A stretch of DNA of 11,946 nt from JBEKIK01 sp050013075 (GTDB lineage Bacteria > Planctomycetota > Planctomycetia > Pirellulales > Thermoguttaceae), in NCBI GenBank assembly GCA_050013075.1, contig JBEKFZ010000117.1, positions 1-11,946 on the forward strand. The letters are read 5' to 3'. Below, piece by piece: positions 6,312 to 11,946 of this stretch. Every line of letters starts with the position of its first letter. Position 1 is the first letter of the stretch. The notes under the pieces were generated by a model. That model was given only the letters and a program-made list of their open reading frames with translations. It was not told the DNA's origin and searched no databases. The position numbers and the translations under genes are program-made.

Positions 6312-7940
6312 ATGGCACGAATCATTGTTTTGGACGACCTTTCGCAAGACGGCTTGAAATTGTTGGAATCGGCCGGCAATTTAGAAGTGGTAGTAAAAAC
6401 CGGACTAAAGGGCGAGGAACTACGCAAAACACTGATGGAATTCGATGGGGCGATTTGCCGCAGCGGGGTGAAAATCACGGCCGAGGCCATGGAAGGAAAC
6501 ACCCGGCTGAGGGCCATCGCCCGGGCCGGAGTGGGCGTGGACAACATCGACGTAAAAGCGGCCACCCGGCACGGCATCGTGGTAATGAACACCCCGGGCG
6601 GAAACACCGTCTCCACCGCCGAACAAACTCTGGCTTTGATGTTCGGCATGTCGCGGAACATCGCTCCGGCGTATCAATCTCTTATCGAAGGCCGCTGGGA
6701 TCGGAAAAAATTCATGGGCACACAATTGGCCGGCAAAACGCTGGGTATCATCGGCCTGGGCCGGATCGGGCAGGCAGTGGCCACACGCGCCCGAGCCTTG
6801 GAAATGCGGATTCTCGGCTATGATCCCTTCTTGCCGGCCGCAAGAGCCAAGGAACTGGGCGTCGAAACCGTACAATCGGCAAGGGAAATGCTTCCCCTGG
6901 TCGATTATCTGACGGTCCATACGCCGCTGAACAATGAAACCAAAAATCTCATCGGCGCCAAGGAAATCGCCATGATGAAGAAAGGGGCGAGGCTGATCAA
7001 TTGCGCCCGGGGCGGCATATTCGACGAAGCGGCCCTGGCCGAGGGCCTCAAGAGCGGGCAGATCGCGGGCGTCGCCTTGGACGTGTATCCCGAAGAACCT
7101 TGCACTAAAAGCCCGCTGTTCGGAATGCCCGGAGTCCTGTGCACCCCGCACTTGGGCGCAAGCACCGAAGAGGCGCAAACCAACGTGGCCGTGGAAGCCG
7201 CCGAATTGTTGATCGACTTTTTCGCCACCGGGGCCATCAAGCAGTCGGTCAACATGTCCACGCTCGATCCCAAGACGTTGACCGAGTTGAAGGGATATTT
7301 GAACGTTGCCTGGCGTTTGGGATTGCTCCTTTCGCAAGTAGACCACAATCCGCCGAACACGTGCCGCTTAAGCTACAAAGGCGAAGTCGCCCGCAAGGAT
7401 ACCCGCCTGCTGACGGCGGCCTTTGCAGCCGGCCTGATGGAACATGCAATGGAATCAAGTGTGAACATCGTCAACGCCGAAGTGCTGTTGCGGGAACGGG
7501 GAATTGAAGTCGTCGAGGAGCGGAACACCGATATCGGCGACTTCAGCTCGGTGATCACCGCCCAGGTGGAATCGGAGAAAAAGACCTCGATTGCCTCGGG
7601 CACGTTGTTCGGCAAAAACATGCCCAGGCTGGTCAAAAAAGGCAACTGCCGCCTGGAAAGCTATCTGGACGGCGTGCTGATGATTTTAATGCACCGGGAC
7701 ATGCCCGGGGTGATCGGCAAGGTGGGAAGCATTTTTGGGGTCCATCGCATCAATATTGCCCAGATGTCGGTAGGCCGCTCTAGCGACAAACCCGGCGGCG
7801 AGGCGGTGGGGATTCTAAGTTTGGATTCCCCGCCCCCGGCCGAGGCGTTGGCGGAAGTCCTAGCGCTGCAAGAGGTTGCAAACGCTTGGGTCGTAAAATT
7901 ACCCCCTGCTGATGAAGTCCCCACATGGCTGGGAGGGTAA
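6312..7940 (+). CDS. serA: D-3-phosphoglycerate dehydrogenase
   Basis: Oxidises 3-phosphoglycerate to 3-phosphohydroxypyruvate with NAD, the first step of serine synthesis, in the cytosol. It is 542 residues from the ATG at 6312, which has AAGGA six bases upstream; the frame is open further upstream but without support. Visible features are the GLGRIG nucleotide-binding loop (148-153), catalytic Arg233 in NCARGG, the Glu of DVYPEEP (257-263), and His280 in TPHLGAS. After the catalytic part comes the extra intervening domain of the long PGDH type (about 320-455), then a C-terminal ACT domain (about 460-540; MPGVIGKVGSIFGVHRINIAQM), which in this family often mediates serine feedback. It is followed by a strong intrinsic terminator, so it is probably the last gene of its transcript. 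Confidence 0.97.
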   Translation: MARIIVLDDLSQDGLKLLESAGNLEVVVKTGLKGEELRKTLMEFDGAICRSGVKITAEAMEGNTRLRAIARAGVGVDNIDVKAATRHGIVVMNTPGGNTVSTAEQTLALMFGMSRNIAPAYQSLIEGRWDRKKFMGTQLAGKTLGIIGLGRIGQAVATRARALEMRILGYDPFLPAARAKELGVETVQSAREMLPLVDYLTVHTPLNNETKNLIGAKEIAMMKKGARLINCARGGIFDEAALAEGLKSGQIAGVALDVYPEEPCTKSPLFGMPGVLCTPHLGASTEEAQTNVAVEAAELLIDFFATGAIKQSVNMSTLDPKTLTELKGYLNVAWRLGLLLSQVDHNPPNTCRLSYKGEVARKDTRLLTAAFAAGLMEHAMESSVNIVNAEVLLRERGIEVVEERNTDIGDFSSVITAQVESEKKTSIASGTLFGKNMPRLVKKGNCRLESYLDGVLMILMHRDMPGVIGKVGSIFGVHRINIAQMSVGRSSDKPGGEAVGILSLDSPPPAEALAEVLALQEVANAWVVKLPPADEVPTWLGG

Positions 7941-8337
7941 TGAAAAGGCATTACTAAGGGCTAAAACGGTATACAAAAAAGAGGCGGGCGATAATTTGCC
8001 CGCCTCTTTTTTTTCATTTTTTTTGCTCCTTTTCCCCACAGTTGCTTTTTTTAAGCTACGGTTTCAACAAAGAGGCAAAAAAGAGGAGAACTGGAAATCC
8101 CTGTTTAAATGAGATTGAAAACAACACCGGTGCTGATGTAATCCTCCAGAGGCATACTCAATAGAAACAACACAATCCCACCTTGATCCGCAAAACCACA
8201 CATCTCTTTTTGCCATTAGGCTTTACGAAAACAGTACGATTTGTCGATGGATTGACAAAGTTAATACCAGACCCTCGACATACAAAAATACTATACAGAA
8301 CCCACCTTTAGAGTAATCAAAGTTGCTGGTACCGATC
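7941..8337. other. Gene-free stretch after serA
   Basis: It holds the intrinsic terminator at 7975-8014, a T-rich tract to about 8053, and then AT-rich sequence without recognisable genes. TTTGTC (8240-8245) and GACAAA (8254-8259) form a small inverted repeat that overlaps a TTGACA hexamer (8252-8257), a possible -35 for the BON gene. No convincing -10 lies at the proper distance. Confidence 0.5.
7975..8014 (+). terminator. Rho-independent terminator of serA
   Basis: A run of six A, 9-bp perfect GC-rich stem GAGGCGGGC/GCCCGCCTC, 8-nt loop, and eight T. It lies 35 bases after the serA stop. The A-run on the left makes it potentially bidirectional. Confidence 0.95.
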
Positions 8338-8556
8338 ATGATTGACATGATGCCTTTGGACGATCGAGTCCTTAATGCTTTGGAGCGAAACCCATATCTT
8401 ACACACCGCAACTTAAGATTTGAGACCCAACAAGGTCGAGTAACCTTGCGCGGCGTGGTAAGCACCTACTTCCAAAAACAAATGGCCCAAGAAACCCTCC
8501 GTCATATCGAGGGCGTGGCCGAAATTACCAATGAATTGGAAGTTGCCTGGGCTTAG
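8338..8556 (+). CDS. Small BON-domain protein
   Basis: 72 residues, consisting of one BON domain. Typical features are the short N-terminal helix (LDDRVLNALERNPYL), the strand-turn-strand GRVTLRGVVSTYFQKQ, the helix AQETLRHIEGV and the final strand AEITNELEV. BON domains usually bind phospholipid or associate with membranes or pores (OsmY-type). Here there is no signal peptide or second domain, so localisation is unclear, and an interaction module is only an inference. I chose the ATG at 8338; the frame can be extended to a TTG at 8323 but nothing supports it. Two further Met codons at 8347 and 8350 are possible starts. The stop codon lies inside an 18-bp tandem duplication. Confidence 0.82.
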   Translation: MIDMMPLDDRVLNALERNPYLTHRNLRFETQQGRVTLRGVVSTYFQKQMAQETLRHIEGVAEITNELEVAWA

Positions 8557-8574
8557 GAAGTTGCCTGGGCTTAG
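8539..8574. repeat. 18-bp exact tandem duplication over the BON stop codon
   Basis: Copies at 8539-8556 and 8557-8574 are identical and in frame (18 = 6 codons), each ending with TAG, so the gene has a backup stop codon in the second copy. Confidence 0.9.
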
Positions 8575-8603
8575 TGAAAACCCCTCAAAATAATGATTCC
8601 AGG

Positions 8604-8650
8604 CTTGTCCGATTAGATGGACACTTTTGTGGATGATAAAGTCGGACAAG
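8604..8650. repeat. Inverted repeat between the convergent BON and STAS-like genes
   Basis: CTTGTCCGA (8604-8612) and TCGGACAAG (8642-8650) are perfect 9-bp arms around a 29-nt interior with small nested pairings (for example CAC/GTG around TTTT). No T-run follows on either strand. It may be a miniature element or a shared hairpin 3' end. Confidence 0.6.
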
Positions 8651-8687
8651 GGAAAATAAAACAACACCCCACGCCCGAAAAAAGAAC

Positions 8688-9065
8688 TCATCTTGGTTGG
8701 CTTGGCGGTGAATATCCCATTACCGCTTCTTGGCGGTCGTGATACGGCTGGAAGCGTTCGTCCAAGCGGCAGGCATGAAGCACTCGCCGATTGTAGGCCG
8801 AAAGGCCGCACAGCCGCATCACTCCGTCGTGCTCGGAAATCTTCCGGTACAATTGCGAAAGTTGCTCAATCAGGAAACGGTTTAACACCGGAACATGTTC
8901 CAATTCAAGCACTAGCCGATGGGTCAAGTGTTGCTGCATCAAGCCCCAAATCAGCTCCGCCAAGGGAGGATTCTCCTCGCTTGCGTCCATTCTTTGGATT
9001 TTCACAATGAGCCAATCCGGGCCGCGCTCGACATCCAATTCCCAACCGGGCGAAATTGCAAGCAT
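8688..9065 (-). CDS. STAS-like (anti-sigma-factor-antagonist-type) protein
   Basis: 125 residues from the ATG at 9065, which has AAGGAG seven bases upstream; the frame extends 57 codons further with no coding character. The pattern WELDVERGPDWLIVKIQ, a helix (LAELIWGLMQQH), the strand RLVLELEHVPVL, a helix (FLIEQLSQLYRKI) and the strand GVMRLCGLS fits a STAS fold. The usual D-S-S-G phosphorylation loop after the central strand is replaced by PVLNRFLI, so control by serine phosphorylation of the SpoIIAA type is unlikely. I recall very similar planctomycete proteins. The real partner is unknown. It lies downstream of ruvB on the same strand with a 211-bp gap, so a shared transcript is uncertain. 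Confidence 0.82.
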   Translation of the reverse strand: MLAISPGWELDVERGPDWLIVKIQRMDASEENPPLAELIWGLMQQHLTHRLVLELEHVPVLNRFLIEQLSQLYRKISEHDGVMRLCGLSAYNRRVLHACRLDERFQPYHDRQEAVMGYSPPSQPR

Positions 9066-9227
9066 CCGGTTTCTCCTTCTATACGGCAGATGACAAATAT
9101 GGAAAAGATTAGCCAAAATATATCTGTTTTTAATGATACGAAGACGATTAACCTCGACAACCCCCCAATGAAAAAAACACCAAAAATTGCAGGAATGGCG
9201 ACATAGATGATGTTCACTTTGTCGCCC

Positions 9228-9257
9228 GGCAATCATTAAACTTTAGTAAAGATTGCC
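9228..9257 (-). repeat. Weak hairpin downstream of ruvB
   Basis: GGCAATC and GATTGCC (7 bp) enclose a 16-nt AT-rich loop, 19 bases past the ruvB stop. It lacks a U-run, so I do not call it an intrinsic terminator. Confidence 0.35.
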
Positions 9258-9276
9258 AGCATTGCTATCTGCATTG

Positions 9277-10314
9277 CTAGAAAAGGCGCTTTTGTTCGCT
9301 CTCTTGACCCGCATTCGGATCCCCCGGGGGCGCAAGCCCCAGATGATCGTAAGCCATCGGGGTAAGCCTGCGCCCGCGGGGCGTGCGTGTTACCAACTCG
9401 CTGCGTAGTAGATACGGCTCGACTTCGTCGATCAGCGTGTCGGGTGGGAGATTCATGGTGTGGGCCACCGCCTCGACGCCCACCGGCCCGCCGCCGAAGA
9501 CCCGGGCGATGGTTTCCAAATACTTCCGGTCCTGGGGGTCCAAACCCTTCGTGTCGATGCCTTGCATTTGCAAGGCGTCGCGGGCCACGGCAAGCGTGAT
9601 CCGGCCGTCGGCCTTACTTTGGGCGAAATCGCGGACCCAGCGCAGGCGGTTGTTGGCCACCCGGGGCGTTTGGCGGCTGCGAGCGGCGATTTCCTCGGAC
9701 GCGGCATCGACTATTTCCACCCGAAGTTTCTTGGCGTTGCGCCGGACGATTTCGGCCAGTTCTTCGACGGAATAAAAATCCAAATGCTCGCGCATGTGAA
9801 AACGGTCGCGAAGCGGGGCCGACAACAATCCGGTCCGCGTAGTGGCCCCGATCATCGTAAACGGCTTTAGCGGCATGTTGATCGTCCGCGCGTTGACGCC
9901 TTCCCCAAGCGTCAAATCGATGCGAAAGTCCTCCATTGCCGGATACAAAAACTCCTCGACCGCCTTGGGCAGGCGATGGATTTCGTCGATAAACAACACC
10001 GAGCGTTCCTCGGCATTGGTAAGATACGGGATCATATCCTTTGGCGCGGCAAGCGTCGCCCCGCTGGCGATTTGGATATTGACGCCCAATTCCCGGGGAA
10101 TGCAGGTGGCGAAAGTGGTCTTGCCCAAGCCCGGCGGGCCGTCGAAAAGGATGTGCCCCAACGGCTCTCCGCGTTTCGATGCGGCGTCCACCGCGATTTC
10201 GATCCGCGCATAAACTTCCCGCTGCCCGACCATCTCCCGCATCCGCTTCGGACGCAATGCGCGGTCTTCGTCTTTCTGCTCGATCGGGTTTTTCAATATC
10301 GGTTCGCGGGACAT
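9277..10314 (-). CDS. ruvB: Holliday junction branch migration DNA helicase RuvB
   Basis: A hexameric AAA+ ATPase that pumps DNA through the RuvA-bound Holliday junction. 345 residues, complete. Walker A GPPGLGKTT (59-67), Walker B LFIDEIH (107-113), sensor 1 GATTR (156-160), the arginine-finger region APLRDRF (166-172), and sensor 2 in TPRVANNRLRWVRDF (217-230), then the C-terminal winged helix (GGGPVGVEAVAHTMN; EPYLLRSELVTRTPRGR). The sequence around the ATPase core (TTFATCIPREL, ASGATLAAPKDMIPYL) departs from the proteobacterial form and resembles planctomycete RuvB as I remember it. Downstream of ruvA on the same strand, separated by a repeat element. A TATAAT sits six bases before the ATG, so a leaderless transcript is possible. 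Confidence 0.97.
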   Translation of the reverse strand: MSREPILKNPIEQKDEDRALRPKRMREMVGQREVYARIEIAVDAASKRGEPLGHILFDGPPGLGKTTFATCIPRELGVNIQIASGATLAAPKDMIPYLTNAEERSVLFIDEIHRLPKAVEEFLYPAMEDFRIDLTLGEGVNARTINMPLKPFTMIGATTRTGLLSAPLRDRFHMREHLDFYSVEELAEIVRRNAKKLRVEIVDAASEEIAARSRQTPRVANNRLRWVRDFAQSKADGRITLAVARDALQMQGIDTKGLDPQDRKYLETIARVFGGGPVGVEAVAHTMNLPPDTLIDEVEPYLLRSELVTRTPRGRRLTPMAYDHLGLAPPGDPNAGQESEQKRLF

Positions 10315-10320
10315 GATGCC

Positions 10321-10326
10321 ATTATA
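10321..10326 (-). promoter_or_regulatory. Possible -10 box (TATAAT) directly before ruvB
   Basis: A perfect TATAAT on the minus strand ends seven bases before the A of the ruvB ATG, the normal distance to a transcription start. No Shine-Dalgarno is present and no good -35 hexamer is seen at 16-18 bases. Confidence 0.4.
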
Positions 10327-10373
10327 AAAGACGTGAGGCGCAAGGGGGAGGGCTTTATTTCAATGTCATACTA

Positions 10374-10455
10374 AGGGACTCTAACAATACTCCCCTCGCC
10401 CGCTCGCGGGAGAGGGGGCCGGGGGTGAGGGTGGCTGGGTATTGTTAGAGTCTCT
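10374..10455. mobile_element. 82-bp MITE-like/REP-like element between ruvA and ruvB
   Basis: Outer perfect 14-bp inverted repeats: GACTCTAACAATAC at 10377-10390 and GTATTGTTAGAGTC at 10439-10452, extendable to 17 with one wobble pair. Inside is a GC-rich hairpin, CCCCTC-G-CCCGC-TC-GCGGG-A-GAGGGG (10392-10417), followed by CCGGGGGTGAGGG, a sequence type I know as repetitive in planctomycetes. No ORF. Confidence 0.65.
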
Positions 10456-10479
10456 AAATTCTTATTCATCGTTTATTCC

Positions 10480-11115
10480 CTACTTGTGGCTTTGCTGATA
10501 AATCGCCTCGATCAGGCTTTGCACGTCTTTGAATTTCTTTTTGGCGGCCAGTGCGGCGTCGATGAGCTTTCGGGCTTCGCTTTCGCTGTGGCCGAGGGTG
10601 CGCAACACGTCGTAGGTTTCGGAAATCACGTCCGGCTCGACTTCGGCCTCTCGTTTTTCATCCCCGGCGACCATCAGGGCAAACTTCGGGACTTTCCGGC
10701 GCAATTTGGCGATGATCCGCTCGGCCATGGCCGCGCCGATGCCCGGCAGGGCAGAGAGCGATTTTGTGTCTTGCTCCTCGATGGCCGTGGCCACTTCCTT
10801 TACCGGCCGGACCATGGAGCGGAGCGCCTTTTTCACGCCCACGCCGTCCACCGAGCAAAACAACTCGAAAAATTCGCGTTCGATCTCGGTTAAAAAGCCG
10901 ATCAGCCGGGGCGTCATCCGGCCTTGCATCGGATTGCCTTCAAGATAGTCGATCGTATGCAAGCTGATTTCCTGATTGATTTCGCTTTGCAGCCGACGCC
11001 GATTGAACTCGGGAACCAGTATCTCGTACTCGAACGCGCCGATCCGCAGCGTAAGCATATCGTCGTGTAGTGCGATCAGTTGGCCGGTGATTTTAGTGAT
11101 CAACTTGTTCTCCAT
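10480..11115 (-). CDS. ruvA: Holliday junction branch migration complex subunit RuvA
   Basis: Tetrameric Holliday-junction-binding protein that loads RuvB. 211 residues from the outer ATG. The N-terminal OB-fold (ITKITGQLIALHDDMLTLRIGAFEYEILVP) is followed by two helix-hairpin-helix motifs (FCSVDGVGVKKALRSM, about 85-100; LSALPGIGAAMAERIIAKL, about 119-137), an acidic flexible linker, and the C-terminal RuvB-contacting domain (DVLRTLGHSESEARKLIDAAL). The TTG at 11103, with GGAG six bases upstream, would give the usual ITKITG start and 207 residues. It is at least as likely as the ATG at 11115, whose upstream side is directly abutted by a palindromic repeat. Second gene of the ruvC-ruvA-ruvB order. 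Confidence 0.96.
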   Translation of the reverse strand: MENKLITKITGQLIALHDDMLTLRIGAFEYEILVPEFNRRRLQSEINQEISLHTIDYLEGNPMQGRMTPRLIGFLTEIEREFFELFCSVDGVGVKKALRSMVRPVKEVATAIEEQDTKSLSALPGIGAAMAERIIAKLRRKVPKFALMVAGDEKREAEVEPDVISETYDVLRTLGHSESEARKLIDAALAAKKKFKDVQSLIEAIYQQSHK

Positions 11116-11119
11116 CCTT

Positions 11120-11142
11120 GTTCCCAGGCTCTGCCTGGGAAC
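11120..11142 (+). repeat. GTTCCCAGGC palindrome, ruvA-proximal copy
   Basis: Perfect 10-bp arms around TCT. Inverted partner of 11193-11217 (23 of 23 bases when reversed). It lies right before the ruvA start. Confidence 0.9.
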
Positions 11143-11192
11143 ACTATACTTGGGAGGTTTTGCCTCTCTGAAATGTCATTGTTAATGCACTG

Positions 11193-11217
11193 CGTTCCCA
11201 GGCAGAGCCTGGGAACG
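11193..11217 (-). repeat. GTTCCCAGGC palindrome, ruvC-proximal copy
   Basis: Perfect 11-bp arms around AGA. With the copy at 11120-11142 it forms an inverted pair 50 bases apart, a BIME-like arrangement. Confidence 0.9.
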
Positions 11218-11220
11218 AGA

Positions 11221-11247
11221 TAACTGTAAACTGTAACCGTAAACTGT
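11221..11247. repeat. AAACTGT heptamer cluster
   Basis: TAACTGT, AAACTGT, AACCGT (6 nt) and AAACTGT in a row, directly after the palindrome at 11193-11217 and just past the ruvC stop. Confidence 0.6.
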
Positions 11248-11261
11248 GAACCAATTATTAT

Positions 11262-11792
11262 TTACACTCGAAGTTTATCCTTGAGATAATAATGGCACAA
11301 TGCCACGGCAAGGGCATCGGCCACGTCAGGTGGGTCTGGTATTGCAGTTAAACCAAGTTCGCGTTGGATTGCCCGTTGCACCTGCGATTTCGACGCTCGG
11401 CCCGCGCCGGTAAGGATTTTTTTGATCTGCGTGGCTGAATAGTGGACTACCAGTATGCCCGCCTCGGCCGCGGCCAGGCAGATAACGCCCCGGGCATGGC
11501 CCATGAGGATCGCCGTGCGAGGGCGCTTGTAATGCGAATACAATTCCTCCAAGGCCATCACGCCGGGATTGAGTGCGGCAATTACGTCGGCCACGCCGGT
11601 GTGGATTTCGACCAGCCGGTCGGTGAGCGACCGCCGGCTTTTTCCCCGCACCACGCCCGCCTCGCAAATCCGCAAGCCGGCACTGGCAGAGCCAGTGGCA
11701 CTCTTATTACCACATTCCAGCACGCCGTAGCCGGTGATATTCAAGCCCGGATCGATGCCAAGAATGCGGATGGAGGCGTTTTGATCATTCAT
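11262..11792 (-). CDS. ruvC: Crossover junction endodeoxyribonuclease RuvC
   Basis: Dimeric nuclease that resolves Holliday junctions by paired nicks. 176 residues from the ATG at 11792, close to the family's usual 170-180. The four metal-binding acids are visible: D14 in LGIDPG, E82 in ALEELY, D156 and D159 in PPDVADALA. The conserved HYKRPRTAILMGHARGV block and the basic KKILTGAGRASKSQVQ segment are intact. The frame stays open upstream to a TTG at 11894, but that region is made of palindromic repeats and the TTG lies inside one, so I reject the extension. Residues about 31-40 (SATGSASAGL) are encoded by a palindrome and look like extra sequence compared with family members. First gene of the ruv cluster; GGAGG lies 29 bases upstream with a hairpin in between. 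Confidence 0.95.
   Translation of the reverse strand: MNDQNASIRILGIDPGLNITGYGVLECGNKSATGSASAGLRICEAGVVRGKSRRSLTDRLVEIHTGVADVIAALNPGVMALEELYSHYKRPRTAILMGHARGVICLAAAEAGILVVHYSATQIKKILTGAGRASKSQVQRAIQRELGLTAIPDPPDVADALAVALCHYYLKDKLRV
11681..11697 (-). repeat. Palindrome inside the ruvC coding region
   Basis: CACTGGC-AGA-GCCAGTG, perfect 7-bp arms. It shares the core GGCAGAGCC with the palindromes at 11120-11142 and 11193-11217. Confidence 0.75.
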
Positions 11793-11793
11793 T

Positions 11794-11813
11794 GCGAAAC
11801 CGCAAGCGGTTTT
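11794..11813 (+). repeat. AAACCGC palindrome, copy 2, between ruvC RBS and start
   Basis: Exact reverse complement of 5604-5623. On the ruvC strand it ends one base before the ATG. Confidence 0.85.
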
Positions 11814-11821
11814 AAAAACTG

Positions 11822-11863
11822 CCTCCTCAGCAGAATTCGTGGGTGAATTCTGGCTGTGGGAGG
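11822..11863. repeat. 42-nt imperfect palindrome upstream of ruvC
   Basis: CCTCC, CAGC and AGAATTC on the left pair with GAATTCT, GGCTG and GGAGG on the right, around the loop GTGGGT. The outer arm contains the presumed ruvC Shine-Dalgarno GGAGG (minus strand). Confidence 0.7.
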
Positions 11864-11882
11864 TCTCCAAGTTGATGATATA

Positions 11883-11900
11883 AAGCGATTTCAATCGCTT
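11883..11900. repeat. AAGCGATT palindrome at the upstream end of the ruvC leader
   Basis: AAGCGATT-TC-AATCGCTT, perfect 8-bp arms. Just beyond it (11904-11926) an imperfect GCGT..ACGC hairpin is followed by TTTT on the plus strand, a weak terminator-like structure for a gene outside the window. Confidence 0.7.
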
Positions 11901-11946
11901 CTTGCGTGCGAAAACCGTACGCTTTTCTCATAGTCAGTTTTACATT

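Noticed and set aside
6420..7346. 308-codon minus-strand open frame opposite serA
   Set aside because: Antisense shadow of a highly conserved gene. Its composition (many Gly/His/Gln) reflects the complement of serA codons.
9066..9236. N-terminal extension of the STAS-like protein by 57 codons
   Set aside because: The ATG at 9065 has an ideal Shine-Dalgarno. The upstream part is Cys/His/Phe-rich without family resemblance.
11793..11894. N-terminal extension of RuvC by 34 codons
   Set aside because: The extension is made of palindromic repeats, begins at a TTG inside one, and the family starts near the ATG at 11792.

Overview
The window looks like chromosomal DNA from a Planctomycetota bacterium, probably close to the Pirellulales. 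This is an inference. It rests on remembered resemblance of RuvB, RuvA, the STAS-like protein, the HNH protein and the small CxxC proteins to planctomycete families, and on palindromic repeats of the kind common in those genomes. No rRNA, tRNA, CRISPR array or prophage is visible.

Layout. 1-1802 (+) is the 3' part of a membrane protein of the TMTC/PMT type with a C-terminal TPR array. 1979-2890 (-) is a double zinc-ribbon membrane protein. 3163-3960 is a module in which a REP-associated tyrosine transposase (RAYT) lies between perfect 26-bp inverted repeats, with two diverged copies inside. 4044-4355 (-) is a small CxxC protein. 4805-5527 (+) is an HNH endonuclease. 5698-6147 (+) is a degenerate receiver-like protein. 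6312-7940 (+) is serA, followed by a textbook intrinsic terminator. 8338-8556 (+) is a BON-domain protein. The right third, all on the minus strand, carries ruvC, ruvA and ruvB (transcribed in that order) and then a STAS-like protein.

How the genes work together. RuvA and RuvB form the Holliday-junction branch-migration motor and RuvC is the resolvase, so the right end is a complete junction-processing locus. SerA starts serine biosynthesis. The other genes have no clear pathway link with one another.

The most striking property is the density of short palindromic and heptamer repeats, not only between genes but inside them. The TPR membrane gene has absorbed a block of palindromes and TTCATCC heptamers plus a second element, in frame, at loops between membrane helices. 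ruvC carries a palindrome in its coding region, and another palindrome separates its likely ribosome-binding site from its start codon. The ruvC-ruvA gap holds an inverted pair of 23-nt palindromes, and the ruvA-ruvB gap holds an 82-bp element with 14-bp perfect terminal inverted repeats. With a RAYT present, the window reads as a snapshot of REP-type elements spreading through both spacers and genes. Only the family at 3163-3960 is physically tied to the transposase here.
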